From assembly GCA_003116995.1 (NCBI GenBank), contig BDSL01000067.1, forward strand, positions 186,001 through 250,000: 64,000 nucleotides of DNA. Direction: 5' to 3'. Shown here piece after piece: positions 21,692-34,700 of this stretch. Under the pieces are notes generated by a model. It did not search any database and was not told the DNA's origin. It saw nothing but the letters and a program-made list of their open reading frames with translations. Position 1 is the stretch's first letter; every line of letters starts with the position of its first letter. Made by a program: the position numbers and the translations under genes. Origin of the DNA: Yamagishiella unicocca. Taxonomy: Eukaryota > Chlorophyta > Chlorophyceae > Chlamydomonadales > Volvocaceae.

Positions 21692-24600
21692 TCACATCCG
21701 CGCGTCGTGTACGACAGCCGAGATGTATACTATCTGGTACACGCCGTACACCGCCACCGCCAGGACGGCCACCCGCCGGGTGAGTCGGAAGCGAAACACC
21801 AGCGGCACCACCAGCGCCCACATGAGCAGGATGGTGGACGAGCAGCCGTACAGTACACGCAGGGCCAGGTCGTGGGGCAGCTCCATGTTGCCGTGGCGGG
21901 TGGCGTAGGTCAGCGAGGTCACCAGACCTGGGGGGGCAGAGGGCAGGAGCCGGAGCCGAGGAGGATGGGAATGTTGGGGGGGAGGGTCGGCCCCTGCGCC
22001 TGCCACGCGCCGCTCCTACCGACCCAGCCAGCTGCGCGCGCAGTGCCACCCGGGGCTGCCCTCCGCCAGACGCCATCATCAACCCCCATTGGCTTCGCCA
22101 ATTATTTCGACCATCGTTCACTTCTTACGGCCAGCTTCTGCGTCCAGCCGCCTTTCCTTCGTTCACCACTTTAGCCGCTTCTCCAGCACCATTATCTCCT
22201 ACAGGCTACGTTACCTTTACTTTCCGTTTCAGCAGCGCTTCCCCTCCGTTTATTCGCCGATGACCGCTTTCTGGACTACCGTCCTCATCGCCCTTGGTTT
22301 GTCGCCCATGGATTCGCAGTTTAATTGTATGCCCCCTGCAGCCCGCCTTCCCCGCCTACCCCTGCATCCACGCTCCCTCCCTACCTGCCAGCAGCACGAA
22401 CAACGGGCTGGCGAAGCAGGCGGTGATGGCCATGGAGGGCAGGCCGTCCTGGAGGGGGGTTTCGAGGAAGACCCGTGGATGCGAAGAAACCGTTTAGAAC
22501 AGATGTTTTGAGATGCCGTCCTTTTGCGGGGGTTGCCAAGGTCAGAATCCAAGGATCGGAAGTAGGAAGCAGCGAGTCAGGCAGCGGAGGTAGGGTCCTG
22601 GTCCTCCGCCTCCCCCCCTCCCCCTCTGTCGCCCCCGCACCCTGGCCAGTGTGATGTTTGAGACCAGGTCGCTGACGCTGTTGCCCCAGGCCAGCAGGGT
22701 GGCCCCCAGCAGGCTGGGGCTGATGCCGTAGATCTGGCCCAGAGCCACAGCAGCAGACACCAGCTCCCCCGCCGAGGCGTCCAGCAGGAACATGGCCTCG
22801 CAAAACACAACCACGGTCGCGACACCTGAGGAGTGGGGGGAGGGGGAGAGCGGCGGGTGGGCTGGGGGGGGGGTATACAGTATCCGCGAATCCACGGCCG
22901 ACGAACCAAAGGGTGATGACGTTGGTGGTCCAAGTAGATAAAGCTGGCGAGTAGAGTGTATGTGTGTGGGGGTGGGATTATAACGGGGGGAGTAGAGGGT
23001 GGGGGGTGGAGTTGTACGGCGACCGCGGCCCAGCACCCTCCTTCATCCCCCCGCTCCCGCCTCCCTCCGCCCCTCCCCCTCCATCCGCCGCCCCCACCTG
23101 CCGCGTAGCCGTGCAGGTGGCCCTTGCGCGGGTAGTACCTCACGGCACACAGCGCCACCAGCACACCCGCAGCGGTGGACAGCCGCCACCAGGGCTGCCG
23201 CCATAGGGCCCCCGAGGGGCCGTCCAGCCAGCCCTGGGACCAGGCCACCAGCGTGGGCAGCAGCGGCGGCAGCAGCACCGCGAACGTCTTGCGGTAGCGG
23301 GCGTGGGTGTCGATGGCCACCTGCGCGCGGGGAGGCACACCCGAGGGGGGGGGGAGGGGGGGGCAGCCCCGGGGGTTACATGAAAGGACCGGTAACTCGA
23401 CTTGGGAATTGTATCGACCTGCACCCCCCCTGCTCTGTCAGCTCCGGTACCTATCAGCTAGGGTACCCGGCCGACCAGCGGGTCGCCACCTGGCCGCTCC
23501 ACCAAGACCTGCTGAACCTCCAACGACCAACCACCCGAGTACAACGACCCTAACTTAGCCAGCGCCTTCATTCCCTTTCCAGCGGCCCAGCCCACTAGCA
23601 AGCCCTGAGTCGTGCCCCCAACCCAAGCCCCCAAACCCCTCCCTTCCACTGCCCTCCCTTCCACCCCCCTTAGCCTCCCGCCAGCCCCGCCGTCCCGACT
23701 CCCCCTTTCCGCCCGCACCACCCACCCGCGGCACGAACACCGACAGCAGCGCCAGCCCCGGCCGCTCCAGCCGCCTCCACATCCGCTCCATCCTCCCCGG
23801 CGGCTTCCCGCTGCCAGCCCGCCGAGTCGAGGGCGCCCGCTCCATGCTCCGCCGGCCGTAGCTGCCGCTCCCAGCAAGACCCCAGCACAAGCTGCCGCCG
23901 GCCTCCGAGTCCGCCGCCTGGCCGCCCAGGACCGGACCCCCGCTGGACGTCCGGCCGTTGAAGAACGTGAAGGCAGATGGCGGCAGGTGCGGCGGGCTGC
24001 TGTGGCCGTTGGAAGTTGCGGAGGGGCGGGCGGTGGCGGTTAGGACGACGGCGGGGGCGGGGGGCGCGAGGGTCGGGCTCCTGCGCTGGTGGCGCTCCTC
24101 CTCCCCTCCTTCTTCGTCGCCGCCTTCCTCCTCTCCTTCGTCGCCGCTGCCGCGGGCGGTGGCTGCCTCGTCTATGCGCTCCAGGGTGGGGTGCGACGGC
24201 AGCAGCGGGGCATCCAGGGCGTCGTCGGAGCCGATGGAGGTGGCGTCCGTGACACGACGGAAGCTCTCTGGGGGCGAGGAGGGGGGCAGGGGACGGAGGG
24301 GGGCTCAGGGGAGGGGGCCAGGGAGGGATGGGGCAGGCAGGGAGGGGAACGGCAGGACGTGTGTTAGGGAGGTGGAGGGCTGCTTCGCTAACCCTCTCCC
24401 CCCACCTCTCATGTAGCTGTCCGCCGGCATGAGGCGGTGCGGCACCTCGTGCAGCCGGGGGTCGGCGTACACGGGCTCGTCCCCGCGACTGAGCAGCACC
24501 GTGGCCACGATGAAGGCCACGTAGTAGGCGGCAAGCAGGGCCACCTCCCACACCATGACCTGGAAGGAAGGTACAGGAAATAATTGGTAACTCGACATGG

Positions 24601-27418
24601 GAAGTGTAGCTGGTGCATAGGGGGCGGCCAGGATGGGAGGGTCACAGGAAAGAACCCCCCGCCCCCCAGAATGGGAAGAGGAGAGTGGCGTTGGGTGGGT
24701 GGGCACCCAAGGTAGGGGGCCTAGGATGCTGCTAGGAGCGAGGGGTAGGCCGTGCCAGGAAAGACATGAGCGACGGAGTGGCAGCAACGATTCGGAAGAA
24801 CCGCGTGGGGGGTTAGGGTTTCAGGGTCCCCCACGCCCCCAACCTCATAATGTCCAGCCTGCGCTGCCGCTCCACCCGCCGGCCTCCTCCCACCCTTTGA
24901 CCGCCCCATCACCTACATCGTTTCACCGGTATCTCTCTCCGCCTCCAGAGCCACCCCACCCCCTTTACGCCACCCCACCCCCACCCCACCCACCACTCCG
25001 TTCATGAGCACCGCGAACACCGTGGCCACCCCCCCCAGGTAGAAGAGGCAATCCTTCAGGAAGTACGACCGCTGGACCCGGACCTGCGGGGGCAGGGGCA
25101 GTGTGTGTGTGTGTATATGTGTTTTGTGGCGTCCCGGCAGCACGAAGACTAGCAGGGCAGGTGGGAACACAGAGGTCGGAACGCCGACAGAGTAGGCCAG
25201 TACCCAATGGCTACACCCTCGCTTCCCGCCGGTCTGGGCCGACCCACCGACCCTCCGATCTGTGCCGACCCACCGACCCGCCGGTCTGTGCCGACCCACC
25301 GACCCGCCGGTCTGTGCCGACCCACCGACCCGCCGGTCTGTGCCGAACCACCGACCCGCCGGCCCCCTCCCCTCCCACCCGCGGTCGCACGCAGGGGTCC
25401 AGAAGGAGGGTTTCTAGGAAGAGCCGTGGATGCGAGAGGAGTCCAGAGGGAGAGAGGGAGGGAGGCGGCCTCACCTCCGGTGATGTGCCCGGTGAGGTGG
25501 AGCCAAGCGCCGTGTTTTCGGTGCCGACCCACGGGTCGCCTCCCGAACCCCGCACCCACCTCATTGAGGCCCGAGAAGAATATCACCAGCGCGAACACTA
25601 TGTTGCCCACGAACAGCCCGCTGCCCAGGGGCTCGCTGAGGGCCATGGCGATGGCTCCAGGGTTGCTCACGTCGCTGTCTCCCTAGGGGTGCGGGGAGTG
25701 GGTGGGGGGTGGGCGGGGGGGAGGCGGGGGGGGAGGGGTGTTTTATTGTACCGCGAAGCCGCGGGGGGGGTGGGGAGTGGAGAGTGGGTGCGGGAGTACC
25801 GCTGTCGTCCGAGACGCCGTTCCCAGGTGGGTGTGGGAGTGTGGCAGGGCCATGTGGTCCGATGGCACATGCCTGATGGATGTGCCATCGGGCACAAGCG
25901 CATGATACCGCTGTGGTGATGCCGGGGGCGGGGCGGGGGCTGAGCGGGGGAGGGAGGAGGGGCGGGTGCGAGGACGCTAGGTGTGGGGCCAGAGCGGCAT
26001 GCAGGGTCATGCAGGGAGGGAGGCAGGAAGACGGGTCCCCACCCTGCCTCCCCCGCAATGCAAACACCTCGATGTCAAGGAGCGCTCGAGGGTCAGGCAG
26101 GCGGCCGATGCGGCCAAAGAGGGTCAGGCGCGCGGCCGCTTACGCCCCCCCCCCTGGCCCCCAAAAAGTCAGGAGCCAGGAGTACTCCCCCCTCCCTTCC
26201 TCCCCACACAAGTGCTTCATCGCTAAGCGGCAGGTCCACACACTGTCGCGGGTGGCCACCATTGCTGGCTCGCCGGGGCAGTGCCGTGAGGGCTTCACTT
26301 GCAGCGAGGGTCGCACCGGCGGGCCCTGGTCCCCAGCACGAACACCCCGCCATGTCCGTCACTGCCCCAACTCACAGCGGGGTGAGATGGGGGGGGTGGA
26401 AACCCCGAGGGAGCTGCCCCCTCGGGGTCCCAGATCATACCACCACCTGGCCGGACAACCCCAGCAAGAGATGGCGCCGAACCCCCCGCCTGTGCGCGTG
26501 TACGTCCGCGGTGCGCCCCTCCCTGGCCCAAAGGCAAGCCGGAGCTGGGTGGCCGCCAAAGCAGCAGCTGCTGTACGATGGAGCTTCTGGAATGTGCCGT
26601 ACAGGCCGCACCCGGCGGCTTCGCTCGGTTGGAGTACCGATTTGCCAACCACCCAACAACTGCCAAGCACCTCCATCAAGGTCCCGTCCCTGCAGCCTCG
26701 CTGTCGTGCTCGTACGGCACGTACGGCGGGAGAGCTGGGCCCGGAGACACACACGGACTCCCCGCCCTCCCCCAGCCAAGACCCCAAGACCGCGCTGTCG
26801 GCGTATGCAAGCGGCGTATGTCCGACCCCACCTCCCTTCCCTGCTCATCGCAAGCACCCAGTCCTCTGACCTGGCTGATAGCGGCTAGCTGCGTGAACAC
26901 GTCCGGAGCGCCGTTGCCGAAGCTCAGCAATGTAGCTCCCGCCACGCAAGGAGGCAAGCGCAGGTACTCCGATATGAGCTCCAGGCTGGGGCAGAAGAAC
27001 CTCTCCGCCACCACGAGCATTAACGCGAATAGGATGCCAATCCATAACAGGAATAAAGTAGTCGACGCCAACTCCCTGGGAAAAATATGAGCACATTAAG
27101 CTCGACGGCATTTGGCCGATACCAAGGTGAATTGGGTTAGCGTACATCTTACATCTGGGCCAGGTAGCAGTAGTGCACCTCGAGGTATGGAATCCAGCCA
27201 TCTTCAGGCCGACATGATGATTGCTCGCGAACATACGCACAACGCTCCTCCCGTGGCACGTCATTGGGCTGACAGCCGTGGATTTCGGCAAGTCGTCGCG
27301 AATGTGTCGACCTCCCGTCTACCGCTGTCGCAGCTATTGCAGAGCATAAGGCGAGCGTCACAACCACCCGCGAAGCGGCTAATGACAGCCGACAACGCCG
27401 GCATGGGTGCCAATTCAT
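21692..27418 (-). CDS. CCX: CCX/NCLX-type cation/calcium exchanger
   Basis: Ten exons: 27418-27153, 27075-26871, 25682-25560, 25083-24994, 24559-24406, 24267-23726, 23320-23098, 22825-22641, 22448-22385 and 21927-21692. All phases agree and sum to 695 aa. A hydrophobic N-terminus suggests a signal peptide. Residues 40-85 hold a Cys-rich segment ([15 protein letters not shown]...YLEVHYC) as in SLC8B1/NCLX and plant CCX proteins. The alpha-1 repeat has [15 protein letters not shown] (about 135-149) and the alpha-2 repeat [17 protein letters not shown] (about 575-591), the acidic cation-binding helices of the Ca2+/cation antiporter superfamily. Between them a 180-residue cytosolic loop (about 280-460) is acidic then Pro/Ser-rich. 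About eleven membrane segments can be seen. The expected role is Na+(K+)/Ca2+ or H+/cation exchange across an internal membrane; ion preference and location cannot be read here. Its 5' end faces the plus-strand gene at 28.3 kb. Confidence 0.9.
22451..22514 (-). mobile_element. 64-bp intronic repeat insertion with 8-bp TSD at a splice acceptor
   Basis: Lies between two copies of GCCGTCCT (22443-22450 and 22515-22522). The paralogous intron at 8686-8812 has a single GCCGTCCT and no insert. On the gene strand the insert ends TCTTCCTCGAAACCCCCCTCC, and the duplicated target then supplies the AG|GAC acceptor of exon 9. So the insertion hit the intron/exon border, rebuilt the pyrimidine tract and left the coding frame intact. 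Confidence 0.88.
25231..25365. repeat. 26-bp minisatellite in exchanger intron 3
   Basis: About five copies of a unit containing CCGACCCACCGACCCGCC. A degraded copy of the dispersed intronic repeat follows at 25409-25440 (GAGCCGTGGATGCGAG). Confidence 0.85.
25683..26870 (-). other. 1.2-kb intron 2 of the exchanger
   Basis: Donor GTCAGA at 26870 and acceptor CCCCTAG at 25683. G- and C-rich; nothing else is recognised. The ORFs in it are not supported by any domain. Confidence 0.6.
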
Positions 27419-28323
27419 TGCTATGGGAAATGGAAAGCCGATAGCTGCATCAATCCGGCGTTCCGGTCCAAGTATTGGGTCAAGGCTGCGTCTTACACGC
27501 GTGTCCTAGACTCCAAGAACTCCTGGGTTGCATCTATCCATTCAATTATTGCGTCCAATTTGTGGAACAACATGCTGAATTTAGAATGCCTCACAGCATT
27601 AGTTGGCAAGACACAGAGCTGCTTGCGGAGCAGACGGCGACTCTACAACCAATCCTTGCGTGCGTCAGTTACAATGATAATGTTCCCGAGGATGTCGGTC
27701 TTAACCTCCGCCTAGTAAAACGTACGGACTTTCCAATGCGCGATTACATAAGCAGGAAACAATGAGCCCCCTGTGCCCAGCCCTGGTTAAGAACCTCCAG
27801 AACCAATATAGGATGACACTCATTCCGTCAGCGTGAAATGTAAGGTACAGTGGAAGGCTTATTTCTTGCCAAATACCGGTAGCGGTCGTTATGCAGGCTG
27901 TGCCAGTCGTGCCACACCTGGCGATGCATCGCTCTCGCTCTTATATGCTCATGAATGGTCTGAGAGAGGGGGAGCTACACGAGCTGCTGTCAATATTCTG
28001 GAAAGGCGTGGAGCTTCTGGAGACGGCTAGGGCTCTTCAGCAGAGTGCATGGTGGTTAACGAGATCTCCGATGTATGCGCCATCTAGCCTCATAGCAATG
28101 AATGAAGCAGCATCAGTGCGTGTGTGCACGCGGGGGGTTCGACAATGTCCCCGCATGCGAAGCGGGTACGTACGGCGCAGACTGGAATGCGCGGGAATAG
28201 CGAACACCCCAGCTTCTTCATTTTCGAGAGAGCCTAGTAGGTCACCCGCTTATTAGCTTCATCATATGGCTAGTGCTTCCGGTACCGACGAAGCCCTTCA
28301 CTGCGTCGGCTTGCGCAGCTTCA
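27419..28323. promoter_or_regulatory. divergent intergenic region
   Basis: About 900 bp between the start of the minus-strand exchanger and the plus-strand gene at 28.3 kb, with noticeably lower GC than its neighbours. It should hold both promoters. I found no convincing TATA box or other motif, and the small ORFs on both strands lack support. Confidence 0.5.
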
Positions 28324-31300
28324 ATGCGCGGCGAAAGTGTACTAAACCCCTTACGAAGCGGTGACTCAAAAATCATTAATTACACATGGATTGATCCAAC
28401 GGGCTTCGCAGTAATCCATGTTGATATCGCGAATCCGGCTGGCTGCTGTGTCGGCTGTTCCGCGCTCCTTCCTGCGGATACGTATGGCGTCTCCGACGCT
28501 GTGGAGCGCCTCGATACCGGGTGCTTCCCAGATCGCGCCGCATCGGCATCGCTTCCGACGGACCACACAGTGCTCGATGCGGGCGTGGTCCATCCCCAGG
28601 GCGACTGCGGCACCGCCGGGCCGCAGTCTGTCATACTAACAGCATCAACCACCTCAATTCGCGACGACGACGACGACGACGACTCACATGACGTTTACGC
28701 AGCTGCACCGAACTCCGATGGAGGCGGCAACCAGGGACCGACGCACCTGGTCATCCACATCTGGGCAGTCGACGTCCAACGCGCCCTGAGCCCCGCCGCA
28801 TCCAGCCCAGCACACAAATCCTCTCCCGAAACCAACCCACATTTGGGCCGCGTTCACAACGGCCATGATGCCCACACCGCCCAACACAAGCCGGCGACGC
28901 CGTCCGATCTAGCCCTGCAGCCCGCAGCCATGCCCACGCTACGAGTCTTAGCACGAATCCAGCTCCCCCTGCCTGCCATACACAGCCACCTCCCCCAGCC
29001 CGGAGGCGGCGGCGGGACCGCTCCCCGCGCCTCGTTGCCTCGCTGCCGCCTGGCAAGCGCCGGCGCGTGGGCTGCGCTGCAGCTGGCGCCGACCCGCGTG
29101 GTGCTGCTTGGTTTCGGGGCCGCGCTGGCGGCCTCGCAAACCCTAAATCCGGGGCTCCAGGCGGGCGGGACCGCAGTACCCTCGGGTGCCACGTCGACGG
29201 GGCTGCTGCGTTGCGTGGATGTGGACCTGGCGGCCGCCGCACCTGGCGGCTTTAGCGTCATGTGCTGCTACTGCTGCTGCTGCTGCTACTGCTGCTACTG
29301 CTGCCCCACTGGGGGCGCCGTCGTACTTGACGTGGCGGTCAACGGCGGCGCCGGCGACGGCGCCCCGGGCGGCTGCGGCGGCGCCGCCGGGGGCTCGGCG
29401 GTGCTGCTGCGGCTCAGCCTGCCAGTAGCGGCGGCGGCGGCGGCGGTGGCGCGCAGCTGCGGCGGCGGCGGCGGCCAGGGAGTTGGCGAGGGCCTTACGT
29501 CCTGCCGCCCCGGGCGTCTGGGTGGCGGCGCTGCAGTCCCAACCCGCCACAGCGCCACCCAGGGGGGGATGTTCGCAGCGAGCAGCGTGAGGCTGAGGGG
29601 CCAGATCACGGCGTGCTGCGCGATGTCGCCGCGCCTGCTGCTCGCCGCCACCGGCGGTCAAGACTACAGCAGAAGCAGCGACGCCGGCGGCGGCGGCAGC
29701 AGCAGCAGTGGCAGTTGCGTAAGGCCTGGAACCCGGCAGGCGCAGGGGGCCAGTCATGTGGTGCTGGTGGGAGGGTCCGGCGGCCTGCTGCAGCTCGTCG
29801 TCAGTCGCGCGGATGGCGGATGTCTCGCGGCGGCGGCGGCAGCGGCCATCCCGGCGGCGGTGGTCCGTGGCGCCGTGGCCCCGACCAGCAGCAGCAGTGG
29901 TAGCGGCGGCGGCAGCGGCGGCGCAGCGGTGGTGGTGGCCTCCCTCCTGCTGCCAGGTAATTGCTGACGGCAGTGCCCCACCGCGTCCCGCCGACCCGCT
30001 GCAGTGGCCTCCCCTCCCCTCCCCTCCCCCACCCACCCACGTGTTTTCACGGGTTTTCCTTGCAACCCACCCGCCCGCCACCCCACCCCACCTCCTGCTC
30101 GATAGGCCCGGTGGAGTCCATCCAGCCGCTGCCCCTCGGCCCGCACCTCAGCCGTGCCGCCGCCCTCGCGCACGACGACGACGACGACGACAACGACCAC
30201 CACCACCTCCCATCGCCCCTCAGCCCTACGGACCCGGGGGAACTGCCCGCAGCCCTCACCGCCGCCACCACCGCCGTCGCCGCCGGAGTCCTCTGCTCCG
30301 ACTTCGAGCGCAGCCTCGTGGTGGTCAGGGTGCAGCAGCAGCAGCAGCACCGGCAGCACCGGCAGCAGCAGCCATCCGCTGCGGTGCGGTTCGCTCAGCA
30401 GCGAGATGAGGTGGCAGCGGCGGTGTCCGGGTCCGGGGCTCCGGCCTGCTGGTCCCTCCAGCGGCTGCTGCTGGTGAGGGGCGCGCACTCGCTGCTTCCC
30501 GTGCCGCTGCCGTCGGTGCTAACCCTGGCGCTTGCGCCCGGAGGGGGTGGCGGAGGTGGTGGCGGAGGTGGTGGTGGCGGAGGTGGTGGTGGCGGAGGTG
30601 GCGGAGGAGGTGGCGGAGGTGGCGGAGGTGGAGGTGGTGGTGGCGGTGGTGGTGGCGGAGGTGGCGGAGGTGCAGCGACAATGGCGTCCATTGCCGGTGT
30701 GGTGGTGCTGGTGGGGGGGGAGGGGGCGGCAGGAGGGGGCGGAAGCCGCGGAGCTCGGGCGGGGGCTCACGGACGGAGCGCGTACGGCAGGACGGCCGTT
30801 GGTCGCGGCGACAGCGGCGGCGGCGACGTGCGGATGCGGGATGTGGCAGCAGAGGAGGAAGAGGAGGAGGAGGAGGAAGGTGGCGGCTGGGACGGCGAAC
30901 TGCGCCGGCAGGGGGGTGCAGCGCGCGATGCGGGCGGCGTGTACGGCATGTACGGCGCGCTTGGGCCGCTGATGCTGGGGCCGTGGAGGAGCGCCCTGGT
31001 GCTGTCGGCGATGGTGGGTCGCTGGCGAATGGAAGTGGGCTCTGCTAGACGCGGTTGGTTGGGGTGGTGGGCAGGGTGGTGGGTAGGGTCGTTGGTTGGG
31101 TGGGTTGGGGTGGTGTGGTGGGAGGGAACTGGGGCCGCCGGCCAGCGAGCAACACACCCCCACTGGCTGCCGTACCGTTTGTGCGCGCACGACATCTCGT
31201 TTGACCGTGTTTACTCCTTGTTTGCGGCTGCCTGCAGCTACACCACCGCCGCGCGAGGCTCGCCCACCGCCCTCCACCGCATCGAGTGAATGTCCGCCAG

Positions 31301-31676
31301 CAGCCCCCCCCTGCCCCTCATTTTCTGTCGGTTCAAAATTCATGCGTCCAGTGCCGACCCACGGGTTACCTCTCAAACCCCGTCCCCCCCCCGTCTACCC
31401 CCGCCAACCTTCGTTCCCCACCTTAAATTCCCCTTAATCCCCAAACACCCTGTAATCCCCCGACCTCCCCCCACTCGCAGGTCCAGCCGCTGCCCCCCCA
31501 GGTCCTGCTGCCACCACCGGCCACCTCGCCCCCGGGCAGCACCGCAGGACAGGAGGCGGCGGCGGCGGCCGCCCAGCGGGTGCCCCCCCTGGAGGGCGAG
31601 GGCGACGGCGTTGCGGGGCGGCAGCTCCTGCGGCCCCAGGTGGCGGCTGGCGCAGTGGCTGGCGTGGTGCGCCGGG

Positions 31677-31707
<31 letters not shown>

Positions 31708-34700
31708 CGGCGGTGGCGGCGCTGGGGACACGTCGCGTGGAGGAAGCCGTGGATGGGGTAGCGGTGGTGGGGATGGCGGTTGGTATGGCGGTGGGGATGG
31801 TGGTGGTGACGGCGGCGCGCAGGAGGCGGGTATGGCCAAGGTGTTGGCGCACATGGCTCGCCGCTGGGATGCAGGTGCGCCGGGTGTGCGTTTGGGGGGT
31901 GTGTGTACAAACGATAATCCGCGAATCCACGGGGTGGGTGGGTGGCAACAAAACATAACCGGTTACTCGACATGGGAAGTGTAGCTGGTGCGTAGGCTTC
32001 GGGCACCTGGACGCGCGCAGGTGACGGTGGGGGGAAGGGTGTGTGTATGGCGGACCGGGTATGGCGCAGGAGGACGGGGGGGGTGCAGACTGGATATGGC
32101 GGTGAGGGAGGGGGGTATGGCGGTGACACCGTTGGGGGCATGGGTTGTTGCTAGTAACCGTTTGGACGCATTGTGGGACCCCGGCGTTAGGAAGATGTAC
32201 GGTATTCCGTACAGATCCAGCTTGGAGGTACGACGCCTGTGTTCCTTGACCTCTCGACGCCCCATCAAGAAGCAACCAGTTGCCCGCACTGCCCGCGCAC
32301 AGCCACCCATAGCGCCCGCAAATTGCACCCTAACCTCCTGCCTGCTGCCCCCTCCCACGACTCCGCCAACCCCCCTCCTCCCCTCTTCTCCCCCGCCCTC
32401 TTCCCCCGGGCCCCCCCACGGGTTTCGTTTGCAATCCCTCCGGGGCCCCGGCCAGGCGTGCAGCACTCCCTGGAGCAGCGGGCGGCGCTGGGCCGCATGG
32501 TGCAGCTCACCCAGCAGGCGGAGGACCTCGTCGCGGCAGCGGGCCAGCAGACCCTGCCGACCCACGGGTCCGCGGGGACGCGGCCGCCCTCGCGCGCCGC
32601 GCTGTTGGATCCCATTTTGGACTTGGAAGCCGACGTTTTGCAGCAGATCCAGGTCCAGACCCGGGCGGCGGTGCCGTCCAAAACCACAGCCGCCGCAGCC
32701 ACCACGTCGGAGGGCGGTGGCGGCGTTTCGGCAGCTGTGGATCGTCTACTGGACCAGCTGCTGGGAGGCGGGGGAGAGACGGGAGAGGCAGGCGGCGCGC
32801 CGACAGCCGTTGCGCTGGTGGGTGCGCGTGGCGGGTCAGCCTGGTCCGAGAAGGTGGGCGCCTCCGCTCTGTGGGCTGGGGGGTATGAGGGGAAGCCCGT
32901 GTGTCGGCACTGGAAAGAAACACCGAGGAGGAAACGTGTGGGCGGATGGGCGGGTTTGTGAGGAAAGCCCGTGTATAAGAAAGCTGAGCGTGAAGCAGTT
33001 GGGTGGGTGTTGTCGTGCTTGCGGGCATTGCCGCCTGGCTGCGTCTGAAAGCCATGAACGCGGGGGAGGCAGATTGTGTGTTCGTGGCGGTGCCTCTCCT
33101 GATACGGCAGTCAGCAGCGAAAGGGGGGTATGCAGGGTGCAGCAGCGGAGGGGGGGGGATGCAGGGTGCAGCAGCGGAGGAGGGGGGCGCGGGGTGCAAT
33201 AGCGGAGGAGGGGGGCGCGGGGTGCAGCAGCGGAGGAGGGGGGCGCGGGGTGCAGCAGCGGAGGGGGGGGCGGGGTGCAGCAGCGGAGGGGGGGGCGGGG
33301 TGCAGCAGCGGAGGGGGGGGCGGGGTGCAGCAGCGGAGGGGGGGCGGGGTGCAGCAGCAAAGGGGGGGCGGGGTGCAGCAGCGGAGAGGGGGGGCTTTTG
33401 CGGGGTGCAGCAGCGGGAGAGGGCACTGACGGGAGCGTCGTCCGGTTTACCCAGCTGACGTGTTCGGCCACACCCGTTCACCCCCCGACTCCGCTGCCCC
33501 GGCCCCCCCACCTATGCCTCCCCCCAAGGATGCCGGCCCGTCTGACGCAAGGGAATCGGCGCGGGACAGCTCAGGGGCATGCACGGCAGCGGCGGCGGCG
33601 GCGGCGGCGGCGGCGGGGAGTGGGTGCGACGGAGGCGCCGCGGGGCCGGCGCCGCTGACGTTGACGCTGGAGTCGCTGTCGCAGGCACGGCAGGGCGGCG
33701 AGTGGGTCCTGCAGGTGGGCGCCACGGGATCCGGTGCCGCACGGTGGCGTACGTACGGGCGGGTTGCGCCGTACGCAGGTTGGGTTGGGTTGGGTTGGGC
33801 TGGGTTGGGTTGCACGCCCAGTGCGGCTCTGCTCTTGCGCGGCTGTCGAAGGGGCGACGGCAGCGACCCATGGGACACCCGTGTAATCTGCCGGCGCGAC
33901 CGCTGGGCCGAAACGTAACCGAAGCCCTTCTCATTGGACCCCCCCCCAACCCAGTTCTCCAGCATGCATCTCAAAACTTCTGTTCTAAACGATTTTTCGG
34001 GCATCCACGGGTCTTCCTCGAACCCCCCCACACCCACACCTAGGCGCTGTCTCCTCTGTCGTGTAACCGGGTCGTTTTCTCTCCACCCACACCTCGGGTC
34101 CCCCCGCAGGCGGTGCTTCGAGTGGATCCGGACAGCGACAGCGGCGGCGCTAGCGGCGGCGGCGGTGCAACGTCGCCTCCCCCCCTGCAGCGGCATCACC
34201 CGCCTCTGCAGCTGGATGACGTGGCACTGCTGCTGCACTGCCCCACCACCACCACCGCCGCCACCGCCACCGCCGCCGCCGCAGCCGGACAGCCGCTGCC
34301 CACCGTGCGGACCCGGTGGGCGGTGCTGCCGCAGCGGGGGCGGCGGCGGGTGGCGGTGGAGGCGGCGGTACCGACAGCGGACTTGCTGGGGCTGGCGGCG
34401 GCAGTGCGGGGTGAGCAACGCACGGGGGCCGATGAGGGAGGGGGGAGGTACTGGGGCGGCTCTGGTGGCGGGTAGCCCCGGGCAGCAGAGGGGGCCGGGG
34501 CGGGGTAACCCGGTCTTGGCGAGGTAGCCGGGCGGTGTGGAGAGCAGGGTTTAGGGTTTTAGGGTTTAGGGTTTTAGGGTTTAGGGCGTGTGGTCTCTGG
34601 TCACGTGGTCATGGTCGCGCTTCAGCGGTTTGTTTGTCGAGGGAAGGAGGTAAGAGAGGCTGGTGTGGTGCCCCGAGGTGGGATTGAGGGTGGGGTTAAG

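Larger units (their letters stand above)
20007..24950. repeat. segmental duplication, block B
   Basis: Partner of block A (2764-3563 plus 7051-11215). It has no transposon. It has the intact exchanger and TIR/TPR start exon, and carries a 64-bp insertion in exchanger intron 8 that block A lacks. Confidence 0.9.

Noticed and set aside
22451..22470. GGTTCGAGG as a pol III B box, making the repeat a tRNA-derived SINE
   Set aside because: The CC expected at the end of the B box is missing and no A box lies at the right distance in the long copies.
25101..25919. 272-aa plus-strand ORF across the exchanger's introns
   Set aside because: It runs antisense to verified exchanger exons 3 and 4 and through a 26-bp minisatellite; no domain.
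30395..30691. Poly-Pro and His/Arg-repeat ORFs on the minus strand
   Set aside because: Antisense shadows of the poly-glycine run in exon 2 of the plus-strand gene.
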